From the NCBI GenBank assembly GCA_024653865.1, contig JANLHD010000103.1:1-18573 (forward strand): a stretch of DNA of 18,573 nucleotides. The letters run 5' to 3'. The DNA is from an archaeon (GTDB taxonomy: Archaea; Iainarchaeota; Iainarchaeia; Iainarchaeales; Iainarchaeaceae). A program made the position numbers and the translations under genes. Below, one piece after another: positions 6,393-12,685 of the stretch. The notes under the pieces were generated by a model. That model ran no database searches. It was not told where the DNA came from and saw only the letters and a list, made by a program, of their open reading frames with translations. Position 1 is the first letter of the stretch, and each line of letters starts with the position of its first letter.

Positions 6393-7276
6393 TTGCAATA
6401 ACCGGAAGCAACGGAGCGATAGGAAGGGCGCTTTGCGCAAGGCTCGCAAAAAAAGGCTTTGAAATCAGGGCACTTGACAGGAAAACCGGGGACGTGCTCG
6501 ACAAAAAAGCCCTCACAAAGGCTTTTGCCGGATGCGAAATTGTAATACACTGCGCCGCGGTGCTTGACGAGGACTCGAAAAAAGTTTTCGAGGTAAATGT
6601 TTTGGGAACCGAGAACGCAGTAAAGGCGGCGGCCGCTGCAGGGGCGGAACAATTCATCCTATTCAGCAGCGTGGGCGTGTATGGTTCCTTGCCCGGAAAA
6701 AAATCCGAATCCACCAAGCCAAATCCGCAAACACCCTACGAGAAAAGCAAGCTCGCGGCGGAGGAAAAGGCGCTCGAGTTCCAGGAACTAATCAACGTGA
6801 CAATCCTTCGCCCGGCACTAGTGGTTGCAAAGAACACTTATTGGGAACAAATAATTAAAACCGTTAAAAAGAATTTTCCCCTCCCCGGAGGGGGAAAGAA
6901 CGCGTGGCAAATGGTTTGCCTCGAGGATTTGGCGGAAGCCGCAATTTTTTGCGTGGGAAACGAAAAGTGCTACGGCGAAACATTCATTGTGGCGGAAAAA
7001 AACACCAGAACCCTTATGCAAACCGTAATGCAAATACGAAAAGCAGCAGGGATTGGCGGCAAGCAGCCGACAATGCCGCTGTGGGCCGCCAAAATTCTCG
7101 CACAGCTCAATTCTTTGGCGCGCATCGTCCCGCTTTTCACCCCGGCTTACCTAAACAGGATGGCTAGAGAGAGAAACTATGACACAACAAAACTCGAAAG
7201 AATCGGGTGGAGCGCGAAAAAAGACTCGCTCGAATGCCTGGCAAAAATCACGCAGGAATTCGGGAAACCCAAATAG
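6389..7276 (+). CDS. NAD-dependent epimerase/dehydratase (extended SDR)
   Basis: 295 residues of the extended short-chain dehydrogenase/reductase family, acting on nucleotide sugars or related alcohols. The N-terminal Rossmann motif is TGSNGAIG (GxxGxxG, residues 6-12); the acidic residue of RALDRKTGDV fits nucleotide binding. IHCAAVLD, the FSSVGVYG strand with the catalytic Ser/Thr position, and Tyr117/Lys121 in PYEKSK complete the active site. ILRPALV and WQMVCLEDLAEAA are typical of the C-terminal substrate part. The substrate cannot be read from sequence; UDP-sugar epimerase or a steroid/flavonol-reductase-like role are both possible. The start ATG overlaps the ribD stop as ATGA, implying translational coupling. 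It ends 3 bases from the convergent GGGP synthase gene. Confidence 0.85.
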   Translation: MIAITGSNGAIGRALCARLAKKGFEIRALDRKTGDVLDKKALTKAFAGCEIVIHCAAVLDEDSKKVFEVNVLGTENAVKAAAAAGAEQFILFSSVGVYGSLPGKKSESTKPNPQTPYEKSKLAAEEKALEFQELINVTILRPALVVAKNTYWEQIIKTVKKNFPLPGGGKNAWQMVCLEDLAEAAIFCVGNEKCYGETFIVAEKNTRTLMQTVMQIRKAAGIGGKQPTMPLWAAKILAQLNSLARIVPLFTPAYLNRMARERNYDTTKLERIGWSAKKDSLECLAKITQEFGKPK

Positions 7277-7279
7277 GGG

Positions 7280-8065
7280 TTAAACCGATTTTTCTTTTGC
7301 GCCCTTTGCAACCGAAGAAACTATTTTTTCCATCACTGTTTTTGCCTTGGCAAAATTTGTCGACTGCGCCTCTATTGCCGTGCCAACGTGCACGATGTCG
7401 GCGCCCGCCCTAATTGAATCGTAGGCGAACTTCTCGTTTTTGATGCCTCCTGCGACAATTAGGGGAATGTCAATCATTTTTTTTGTATAAGCAATCATTT
7501 CCGCGGGCGCGGGCTCCGAAGCCCCGCCGCCTGATTCGAGAATTGCAAGGCCTGAGCCCATGTACTGGCCCGCAAGCGCGGTGATTCCCGCAAGATAGGG
7601 CAAATCCCTTGGAATGGGCTGCGCCCTGCCGACCCAACCAACCGCCCTTCCGGGCGCAACTATAATGTAGGAGGTCGGAATCACTTCCAAGCCGGTTTTT
7701 TTGATCGGCGCGGAGGACGCAATCTGCGCGCCCGTGATGTAATAAGGGTCAAGCGAATTGAGCATGGACATGAAATAAATCGCATCCGCGTGCTTTGAAA
7801 CAGAGGCAATGTTTCCCGGAAAAAGAATTACGGGAAGGGAGGAATTGTCCTTTATCTGCAAAATCGTCTGGTCCAAAAGCTCGCCCTGGGCGCCCACGCT
7901 GCCGCCGACACAAATCGCATCAACGCCCGCGTCCTCGACAATTCTTGCTATTTTTCCCGCGGTCACCGGCTCCTGGTTCGGCGGGTCGATTACCGTAAAA
8001 ACAAGGCCTCTTTTTTCCTCAAGCCTCTTTAGAATTCCTTTGTAAACTTTTCCCTGAGCTATCAC
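7280..8065 (-). CDS. Geranylgeranylglyceryl phosphate synthase
   Basis: TIM-barrel prenyltransferase that makes the first ether bond of archaeal membrane lipids by joining geranylgeranyl diphosphate to sn-glycerol-1-phosphate. From the GTG at 8065 there are 261 residues, the usual size. Visible motifs: FTVIDPPN (23-30), VGGS (53-56), LFPGN (81-85), ILESGGGASEP (175-185, the YLE-G-G equivalent), VAGGIK (204-209) and HVGTAIE (226-232). The frame is open up to a TTG at 8092, but MIAQGKVYKGIL from 8065 fits the family start and lies about 36 bases after a TATA box at 8098-8105. It is an archaeal hallmark gene and a strong clue to the host. Confidence 0.93.
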   Translation of the reverse strand: MIAQGKVYKGILKRLEEKRGLVFTVIDPPNQEPVTAGKIARIVEDAGVDAICVGGSVGAQGELLDQTILQIKDNSSLPVILFPGNIASVSKHADAIYFMSMLNSLDPYYITGAQIASSAPIKKTGLEVIPTSYIIVAPGRAVGWVGRAQPIPRDLPYLAGITALAGQYMGSGLAILESGGGASEPAPAEMIAYTKKMIDIPLIVAGGIKNEKFAYDSIRAGADIVHVGTAIEAQSTNFAKAKTVMEKIVSSVAKGAKEKSV

Positions 8066-8097
8066 AAAAAACCAACTATAAAGTAACCCCAAGAACC

Positions 8098-8105
8098 TAT
8101 AAAAA
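8098..8105 (-). promoter_or_regulatory. TATA box of the GGGP synthase gene
   Basis: On the minus strand the box reads TTTTTATA, about 36 bases before the GTG at 8065, predicting a leader of about 10 bases. It sits between the upstream hydrolase stop and this gene, so GGGP synthase need not depend on read-through. Confidence 0.5.
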
Positions 8106-8128
8106 CGTTTTCAGGGGGCGAATTGGAA

Positions 8129-8791
8129 TTAAATCTCACCGGGGTTTTTGAGCAGCAAGAGGCAATGCCCAATGTTCTTTTTTTGTCCGGCGGACCTTAT
8201 TTTTCCGTGGCCGGGGAGCAAAAAATCGTATTCGAGGCGCGAGATTTTTTCAACGCTCGCGAGCAATTCCTTTTTGCTCGCGCTCACAAGGTCATAGCGC
8301 CCAACGCCCATGTCGAATATTGTGTCGCCGGAAAAAAGAACGGAATTTTTTTTGTCGTAAAATGAAACCGAGCCACGCGTGTGCCCTGGGGTCTCAACAA
8401 CTTCTAGCGAAAATTTGCCGAACTCAAAAACCTGGTTCGCGGAATAAAAATTTTTTATTTTCGGAAAAAAATTCTGCGAAAACCAATTCGCGGCGGTGAA
8501 TTCATAATCCCTCGCGTTCACGAATTTTGCGTCATGAGCGGACATCCACTTCTTTGCATTCGGAAAAAGCGCGTCGGCGCCAATGTGGTCGGCGTGGCCG
8601 TGAGTGTGAAGCACCACCCCCACATCACCCGCAGAGTAACCAAGGGAGGAAATTGATTTTTCAAGAACCCCGGCGCCGGATTCGAGGCCGGTGTCTATTA
8701 GCACAAGCGCTGGGGCTTCGAGAAGGTAGGCATTGCAGTTCGCCCCCTTGCCTTCGAGCAAATGAAGGCCCGGAATTATTTCTTGCGGCAT
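8129..8791 (-). CDS. Metallo-beta-lactamase-fold hydrolase (glyoxalase II-like)
   Basis: 220-residue cytosolic metal-dependent hydrolase. The dinuclear metal site is complete: THGHADH (His64, His66, Asp68, His69), His137 in TPGHTRG, Asp156 in SGDTIF, and His195 in LLPGHG. ALVLIDTGL near residue 30 is the usual strand before the site. Length and motif order match hydroxyacylglutathione-hydrolase-like enzymes of archaea, whose substrates are often unknown; a thioester is a guess. The predicted start codon ATG at 8791 lies about 28 bases after TTAAAAAC on the minus strand, so the mRNA may be leaderless. It lies 63 bases upstream of GGGP synthase on the same strand and diverges from the RPA-like gene. 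Confidence 0.88.
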   Translation of the reverse strand: MPQEIIPGLHLLEGKGANCNAYLLEAPALVLIDTGLESGAGVLEKSISSLGYSAGDVGVVLHTHGHADHIGADALFPNAKKWMSAHDAKFVNARDYEFTAANWFSQNFFPKIKNFYSANQVFEFGKFSLEVVETPGHTRGSVSFYDKKNSVLFSGDTIFDMGVGRYDLVSASKKELLASVEKISRLEYDFLLPGHGKIRSAGQKKNIGHCLLLLKNPGEI

Positions 8792-8814
8792 AAGAAACCC
8801 TTCAGTGGTTTAAA

Positions 8815-8823
8815 GTTTTTAAC
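8815..8823 (-). promoter_or_regulatory. TATA box of the hydrolase gene
   Basis: Minus-strand GTTAAAAAC about 28 bases before the ATG at 8791. A nearby CTTTAAA is an alternative but sits slightly too close. Confidence 0.4.
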
Positions 8824-8856
8824 CGGTTCGCAGCGGCAAAAGAGAGTAGCAAGGAA

Positions 8857-8862
8857 TTTATA
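8857..8862 (+). promoter_or_regulatory. TATA box of the RPA-like gene
   Basis: TTTATA within GAATTTATACC, 27 bases before the ATG at 8887. This predicts a leaderless mRNA and excludes the upstream TTG at 8878 as start. Confidence 0.6.
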
Positions 8863-8886
8863 CCCTAACCAACTCTTTTGTTTTTT

Positions 8887-9717
8887 ATGGACTCCGACGA
8901 AGGAAGGCAAAAAATTGTCAGGCGAATCATCGCCGCCACTGGAAGGCAAAAAAAGGACGTCGACTCCCAAATAGAGGCAAAAAAGGAGAAATTCTCGGGG
9001 CTTTTAACGGACTCGGGCGCAGCATTCATGGTAGCAAAAGAGCTCGGGGTAGAAATCTCGGAGAGCGCAACCGACGCAACGCAAATATCCGCTCTGCGGG
9101 ACGGCATGAACAACGTCGATGTAATAGCAAGGCTCAAGAGGGCATATCCACCCCGCGAATTCGAAAAGAACGGAAGAAAGGGAAAGCTCCAAAACATCGT
9201 GCTCGCGGACGCCACTGGGGAAATTCGCGCAACCCTTTGGAATAAAGACGTTGAGGAATTCAACTCCAAAGCGCTTGAAAGGGGAACCTGCCTTAGGCTC
9301 TCGAATTGCTCGGTGAACTCATACAAGGACACGCTTCAGCTTAGCATCAACTACAACGGCACATTCGAAATTACCGCGGCCGAGTTGCCCGAACTCAAGG
9401 AAAAACTCCTCGCAATTTCCGATTTGAAGCCAAACATGCGGGATGTTTGCGTCAAGGCGGTTGTGAAAAAAATTTTTCCCGGAAAAGAATTTGAAAATGA
9501 GCGGGGCAAGGGAAAGGTCGTGAATTTTTTTATTTCAAAAGGGACGGAAGAAATAAGGGCGAGCGCTTGGAATGAGATGTGCGACGACGTGGAAGGAATA
9601 ATTGAGGGCACGGAAGTCAAAATCGAGGGCGCTTACACAAAGGAAGGAATGAACGGCGGCACGGAACTGCACCTTGGAAGGGGCGCAAAAATAATTCCGG
9701 ACAAGGACGCGGTGTAA
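8887..9717 (+). CDS. Replication protein A-like ssDNA-binding protein, two OB folds
   Basis: 276 residues that coat single-stranded DNA in replication and repair. After a charged helical N-terminal part (about 1-60) come two OB folds. OB1 (about 72-158) has VDVIARLKRAYPPREF, the DATGEIRATLW signature and LSNCSVNSYKDTLQLSI. OB2 (about 176-270) has VCVKAVVKKIFPGKEF and GTEEIRASAWNEMC. The C-terminal zinc finger found in some euryarchaeal RPAs is absent. The preferred start is the ATG at 8887, 27 bases from the TATA box. A single-OB relative is encoded at 2310. RadA recombinase lies 0.7 kb downstream on the same strand, a sensible repair neighbourhood interrupted by the AT-rich island. Confidence 0.9.
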   Translation: MDSDEGRQKIVRRIIAATGRQKKDVDSQIEAKKEKFSGLLTDSGAAFMVAKELGVEISESATDATQISALRDGMNNVDVIARLKRAYPPREFEKNGRKGKLQNIVLADATGEIRATLWNKDVEEFNSKALERGTCLRLSNCSVNSYKDTLQLSINYNGTFEITAAELPELKEKLLAISDLKPNMRDVCVKAVVKKIFPGKEFENERGKGKVVNFFISKGTEEIRASAWNEMCDDVEGIIEGTEVKIEGAYTKEGMNGGTELHLGRGAKIIPDKDAV

Positions 9718-9787
9718 AAGTGGAATATGCCTCACGCAACAAAGGGGAACGCACACTCAAAAAAATGTATGCCCCGATAAACATTCC

Positions 9788-9988
9788 TTAAATATGGATT
9801 CCTATTGCTGAAAAAGCAGATGCGATTTTATCGATATTTATGAGGAGTTGAACTGCTAAACCAGACAAAACTACAAGGAGTAGTTGCCTATCCGCTTTAT
9901 CTTCTACGGTTTTTAGTCTTTCTTTTACATTCTTTATTTCTACTTCGCAAGCGGTGATTCTTTCCTTGTAAGTTCTATCGCCATTCAC
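9788..9988 (-). CDS. Small coiled-coil membrane protein, XhlA-like
   Basis: 66 residues: a charged heptad-like helix (about 6-35, CEVEIKNVKERLKTVEDKAD) followed by one membrane segment (about 36-62, LLLVVLSGLAVQLLI). This layout is that of XhlA, the small membrane-associated protein of PBSX-type phage lysis modules, but the match is by pattern only. Start is GTG at 9988, overlapping the stop of the upstream small membrane protein as GTGA, so translation is probably coupled. Base composition (about 31% G+C by hand count of five 60-base rows) and A/T-ending codons differ strongly from the RPA and RadA genes on either side, suggesting acquisition from a virus or plasmid. Alternative: an ordinary small membrane protein. 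Confidence 0.6.
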   Translation of the reverse strand: MNGDRTYKERITACEVEIKNVKERLKTVEDKADRQLLLVVLSGLAVQLLINIDKIASAFSAIGIHI

Positions 9989-10176
9989 TTAAACCACTCT
10001 TGAGAATTACTTACTATAGTAGTTACTACTAAAGAAATTAGATAGGCGACCAAAACATCAGGGACAATAAAAGTATTTAATACCAAAAAAACTCCTAAAA
10101 AAAATAAAAACGTCTTGAGAAATCCAATGCTAAAAATTAGCCTGCTGAGTCTACGAATTTCTGAATTTAATGACAT
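9985..10176 (-). CDS. Small two-helix membrane protein, possible holin-like
   Basis: 63 residues from the ATG at 10176, with two hydrophobic segments (about 15-38, IGFLKTFLFFLGVFLVLNTF; about 42-57, VLVAYLISLVVTTIVS) separated by a short loop, and a short charged N-terminus. An AAGGA 7 bases upstream supports this ATG. However, the frame stays open a further 19 codons to an ATA at 10233, which sits 7 bases after a perfect AGGAGGTGA, so the real protein may be 82 residues starting at AUA. Size and topology resemble small holins, and the partner gene is XhlA-like, but neither is proven. AT-rich like its partner and unlike the flanking genes. Confidence 0.6.
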   Translation of the reverse strand: MSLNSEIRRLSRLIFSIGFLKTFLFFLGVFLVLNTFIVPDVLVAYLISLVVTTIVSNSQEWFK

Positions 10177-10237
10177 CAATTTTTCCTTAAGTATTTTGTT
10201 AGATATTAACTTTTCCCTGTCTAATTTACCTATACTT

Positions 10238-10246
10238 TCACCTCCT
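10238..10246 (-). promoter_or_regulatory. Strong ribosome-binding site before an ATA codon
   Basis: Minus-strand AGGAGGTGA, fully complementary to the usual 16S rRNA 3' end. The only in-frame codon at correct spacing is ATA at 10233 (7 bases after GGAGG), in frame with the small membrane protein gene; a GTG at its 3' edge leads to a stop after three codons. Confidence 0.6.
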
Positions 10247-10278
10247 TATTTCGCACCGGCAATGAACCCTCCAAGTTA

Positions 10279-10288
10279 TTTATAAACA
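10279..10288. promoter_or_regulatory. Possible shared TATA region
   Basis: TTTATAAA-type sequence reading well on both strands between the divergent small membrane genes and radA. On the minus strand it would start transcription near 10255, close to the AGGAGGTGA site. For radA it would give a leader of about 85 bases. Confidence 0.4.
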
Positions 10289-10393
10289 AGCGAACCAATA
10301 GTATTTCAGAATTCGCCGCGCACAAAGGGCAAAGCCACTCCAAAGGCTTTTTTGCCCAAAAAACGCGCAGGGGAAAAAACGGAGGAATAAAAA

Positions 10394-11344
10394 ATGGCCA
10401 AAGAAAAAATAAAGACTATACAGGACTTGCCCGGCATTGGGCCGCAGGCAAGCGAAAAACTAATTGCGGCAGGGTACAAAACCCTCGAAACCATGGCGGT
10501 GGCATCGCCCTCGGAACTCGTGGAAATAGCCGGGCTTGGGGAGGTTACTGCGGCAAAGGCAATCAAGGCCGCACGCGACGCGCTCGAAATGGGATACGAA
10601 AGCGCGGCAGACCTTGCGGAGAAAAGAAAGCTCGTGGGAAAACTAACCACCGGCAGCAAAGAACTAGACACCCTAATAGGAGGGGGAATAGAAACCCAAA
10701 GCATAACCGAAATTTACGGAAAATTTGCGTCGGGAAAAACCCAGTGGTGCTTCCAGACCGCGGTAATGGTGCAAATGCCAAAAGAAAAAGGCGGCCTTGA
10801 CGGAGCATGCCTCTACATTGATTCGGAAAACAGCTTCAGGCCCGAGAGGGTCGTCGCAATAGCGGAAGCACAAGGGCTTGATTCCGCGGAAGTTCTAAAA
10901 AACATTTTCGTGGCAAGGGCGTACAACTCCGACCACCAAATGCTTCTAGTGGACAAGGCTGAGGAACTGGTGAAGGAAAAAAACATCAAGCTCCTAATAG
11001 TCGACTCCCTTACCTCGCAATTCCGCTCGGAATTCATTGGACGGGGCACCTTGGCGGAGAGACAGCAAAAGCTCAACAAGCACATGAGGGCGCTGCAAAA
11101 AATCGCGGAAATGAACAACATAGTTGTTCTCGTGACCAACCAGGTAATGGAGCGGCCTGACATCATGTTCGGGGACCCCACGGCTCCTATTGGAGGAAAC
11201 GTTGTGGCACACGCGAGCAAAACAAGGCTCTATTTGAGGAAAAGCAAGGAGGACAAGAGGGTCGCAAAGCTCGTGGACTCGCCCTCGCTGCCGGACGGAG
11301 AGGCGATTTACAGGGTAACGGAGCAGGGAATTGTGGATGTGTAA
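10394..11344 (+). CDS. radA: DNA repair and recombination protein RadA
   Basis: Archaeal RecA/Rad51 recombinase that forms filaments on ssDNA and catalyses strand exchange. 316 residues, normal length: N-terminal helix-hairpin-helix domain (about 8-65, DLPGIGPQASEKL and IAGLGEVTAAKA), Walker A GKFASGKTQ (109-117; most RadA have GEFGSGKTQ), Walker B KLLIVDSLT (199-207), FRSEFIGRGTLAERQ, and the L2 region with TNQVMERPDIMFGDP and PIGGNVVAHAS. Start ATG at 10394 has GGAGG (10381-10385) 8 bases upstream. It ends at a palindromic hairpin facing Pus10. The RPA-like gene on the same strand would supply the ssDNA substrate-binding partner. Confidence 0.96.
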   Translation: MAKEKIKTIQDLPGIGPQASEKLIAAGYKTLETMAVASPSELVEIAGLGEVTAAKAIKAARDALEMGYESAADLAEKRKLVGKLTTGSKELDTLIGGGIETQSITEIYGKFASGKTQWCFQTAVMVQMPKEKGGLDGACLYIDSENSFRPERVVAIAEAQGLDSAEVLKNIFVARAYNSDHQMLLVDKAEELVKEKNIKLLIVDSLTSQFRSEFIGRGTLAERQQKLNKHMRALQKIAEMNNIVVLVTNQVMERPDIMFGDPTAPIGGNVVAHASKTRLYLRKSKEDKRVAKLVDSPSLPDGEAIYRVTEQGIVDV

Positions 11345-11374
11345 AAAATAATTTCATGCGAAGAGTGAACAAAC

Positions 11375-11392
11375 GGGGCAAAATTTTGCCCC
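11375..11392. terminator. Bidirectional hairpin between radA and pus10
   Basis: A perfect 18-base palindrome, GGGGCAAAATTTTGCCCC, followed by A6 C T7 on the + strand. It lies in the 60-base gap between two convergent genes and can serve both. Confidence 0.6.
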
Positions 11393-11404
11393 AAAAAACT
11401 TTTT

Positions 11405-12376
11405 TTAGATTTTGTGCTGGCTAACGTCAAGGACATCAAGCAAATCGCACTCACACAAAGCACCCAGAAGCGAGGATATGCTCGGATTTGTCCTTTCCGA
11501 ATCGCCCGAAATCAATTCCTTTATGTAAAGCCCGTGCGAGGAAAGAATTTCCAGGCGAAAAGAATTAGGCGAAAGCACCTGGGCTTTTTGAATCTCGAAC
11601 CACTTGATGCGCTCCTTTTTGGCCCTGCGTTTTTCCACGCGCTCGGGGGTAGTTTGGAACGTGTCAATGCGCTTTCCAACCAACGCCAAAAGAAGCTTTT
11701 TGTCAAACTTATTTTTTGACGAGCAGGTTGCGCCATAAATTTTTTCAAATGCAAAAGTCTTGAGTTCCGCAACCCTTGCCTTGTGGCAAAATTCGAGGCC
11801 GTGCACCGAAATCTTTTCCTTATACAAAGAATTGACTTCTTTTTCGAGAACCAAAAGGCCAACGGAACGCTTTTTTGGCTCCACGAGCTCGAGCACAAAG
11901 GGCCTGCCCGAGCCAAGCATTAAAACATCCACGTCCTCCCTTCCGCAGCCGTGGAACTTTGCGGACCTCGCATCAAACAATGGAACCATGACCTTTTCGA
12001 GAAGCTCCTGAACCGATTCCTCCGAGAGCTTGCCCGTCATTTCACAATTTGGGCAGCCCCTGCCCTTGCACTTGAAGCAAAAATGGAAAGTTTGGGCAAT
12101 AGAGCGCGAATACTTGTTGTATTTTCCAAAAACATATGCGCTGCAAATTTCTATTCTAGCGCGCCCCCGATCAAAGTCGGCAAAAACATGCACATCGGGT
12201 TCGCGGCTTTTTTTTGCCCCGAATTCGGATTCGATGAAATCACAGAGCCCTTGCCTCAAAGCCTGCTTTTGCCCTAAATCCGCAAAGGTAACGCCCACAT
12301 CAAAGGATGTGAATTCTATTTTGCGGAGCAATTCGCGGACATCCGAATAAACGCGCTCGTTTGGATTCTTTGCCAT
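11405..12376 (-). CDS. pus10: tRNA pseudouridine synthase Pus10
   Basis: Makes pseudouridine at tRNA positions 54/55 in archaea. 323 residues from the ATG at 12376. A THUMP-like N-terminal region (about 15-95) ends with GKYNKYSRSIAQTFHF; then comes a zinc-ribbon-like CFKCKGRGCPNC (Cys100, 103, 108, 111) and TGKLSEESVQELL. The catalytic core shows FHGCGREDVDVLMLGSGRPFVLE in two parts, with the catalytic aspartate in GREDVD (about 146-150), and later IYGATCSSK and SSHGLYIKELISGD. It is shorter than many Pus10 proteins (about 380-430), mainly at the N-terminus. An in-frame TTG at 12394 exists, but the TATA box at about 12403 lies 27 bases before the ATG, so a leaderless ATG start is preferred. 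Confidence 0.9.
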   Translation of the reverse strand: MAKNPNERVYSDVRELLRKIEFTSFDVGVTFADLGQKQALRQGLCDFIESEFGAKKSREPDVHVFADFDRGRARIEICSAYVFGKYNKYSRSIAQTFHFCFKCKGRGCPNCEMTGKLSEESVQELLEKVMVPLFDARSAKFHGCGREDVDVLMLGSGRPFVLELVEPKKRSVGLLVLEKEVNSLYKEKISVHGLEFCHKARVAELKTFAFEKIYGATCSSKNKFDKKLLLALVGKRIDTFQTTPERVEKRRAKKERIKWFEIQKAQVLSPNSFRLEILSSHGLYIKELISGDSERTNPSISSLLGALCECDLLDVLDVSQHKI

Positions 12377-12398
12377 AACGACTTCTGGCTGCAAAAAA

Positions 12399-12407
12399 TT
12401 TTTAATA
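12399..12407 (-). promoter_or_regulatory. TATA box of pus10
   Basis: Minus-strand ATTAAAAAT, centred 27 bases before the ATG at 12376, immediately after the T run that ends the upstream microprotein transcript. Confidence 0.45.
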
Positions 12408-12409
12408 AC

Positions 12410-12443
12410 AAAAAAAGCTGATTTCCCCCAGAAACGGGGGAAA
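12410..12443 (-). terminator. Hairpin plus T run after the Gly/Cys microprotein
   Basis: TTTCCCCC (12422-12429) pairs with GGGGGAAA (12436-12443) around a 6-base loop. On the minus strand a run of seven T (12416-12410) follows a few bases later. A second smaller hairpin, AATTCC/GGAATT (12455-12471), overlaps the stop of the microprotein gene. Confidence 0.55.
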
Positions 12444-12469
12444 AAATTAGAATAAATTCCCTTGAGGAA

Positions 12470-12517
12470 TTATTGTCCTCCTCCGCAACAGCCGCCACCG
12501 CAGCATCCTCCGCCCAT
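12470..12517 (-). CDS. Gly/Cys microprotein (15 residues), possible metal binder
   Basis: The frame reads MGGGCCGGGCCGGGQ, nothing but Gly and paired Cys with a final Gln, from the ATG at 12517 to TAA. A GTG directly before the ATG could add one residue. Support for a real gene: AGGAGGTGA (12528-12536) upstream, a TATA-like box 64 bases before the start, and a hairpin plus T7 downstream, all on the same strand in a gap that otherwise has no reason to exist. The spacing from GGAGG to ATG (13; 10 to GTG) is somewhat long. Two CC pairs spaced by three Gly could bind soft metals such as Zn, Cu or Cd (inference). A ZIP-like metal transporter is divergent beside it. I know no matching family. Confidence 0.5.
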   Translation of the reverse strand: MGGGCCGGGCCGGGQ

Positions 12518-12527
12518 CACTTCACAA

Positions 12528-12536
12528 TCACCTCCT
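12528..12536 (-). promoter_or_regulatory. Ribosome-binding site of the Gly/Cys microprotein
   Basis: Minus-strand AGGAGGTGA, a full match to the 16S anti-Shine-Dalgarno complement; followed by GTG at 12520 (10 bases) and ATG at 12517 (13 bases). Same nine bases as the site at 10238-10246. Confidence 0.6.
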
Positions 12537-12580
12537 AATCAAACCATTGCACTGCCAATACACTAATTGCCATGCGCAGG

Positions 12581-12587
12581 AATAAAT
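12581..12587 (-). promoter_or_regulatory. TATA-like box of the Gly/Cys microprotein
   Basis: Minus-strand ATTTATT predicts transcription near 12557 and a leader of about 40 bases containing the AGGAGGTGA site. Confidence 0.35.
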
Positions 12588-12655
12588 AGTTATGTCCAGA
12601 ACATGCGAACACGCGAACCAACTCGGCAACCCAAAAACCCCGCGGAGTCATAAGC

Positions 12656-12663
12656 TTTAAAAT
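12656..12663 (+). promoter_or_regulatory. TATA box of the ZIP-like gene
   Basis: TTTAAAAT centred 26 bases before the ATG at 12686, predicting a leaderless mRNA. Confidence 0.55.
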
Positions 12664-12685
12664 AAACAAAAACGTAAGTGTGTGC

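Noticed and set aside
5747..6652. 301-codon minus-strand frame across ribD and the SDR gene
   Set aside because: Phe/Ser/Cys-rich antisense of Lys/Glu-rich coding sequence; it crosses two real genes.
12316..12498. 60-codon minus-strand frame covering the microprotein terminator
   Set aside because: It runs through the hairpin, T run and pus10 promoter and has no ribosome site; the Gly/Cys frame in the same area is better supported.
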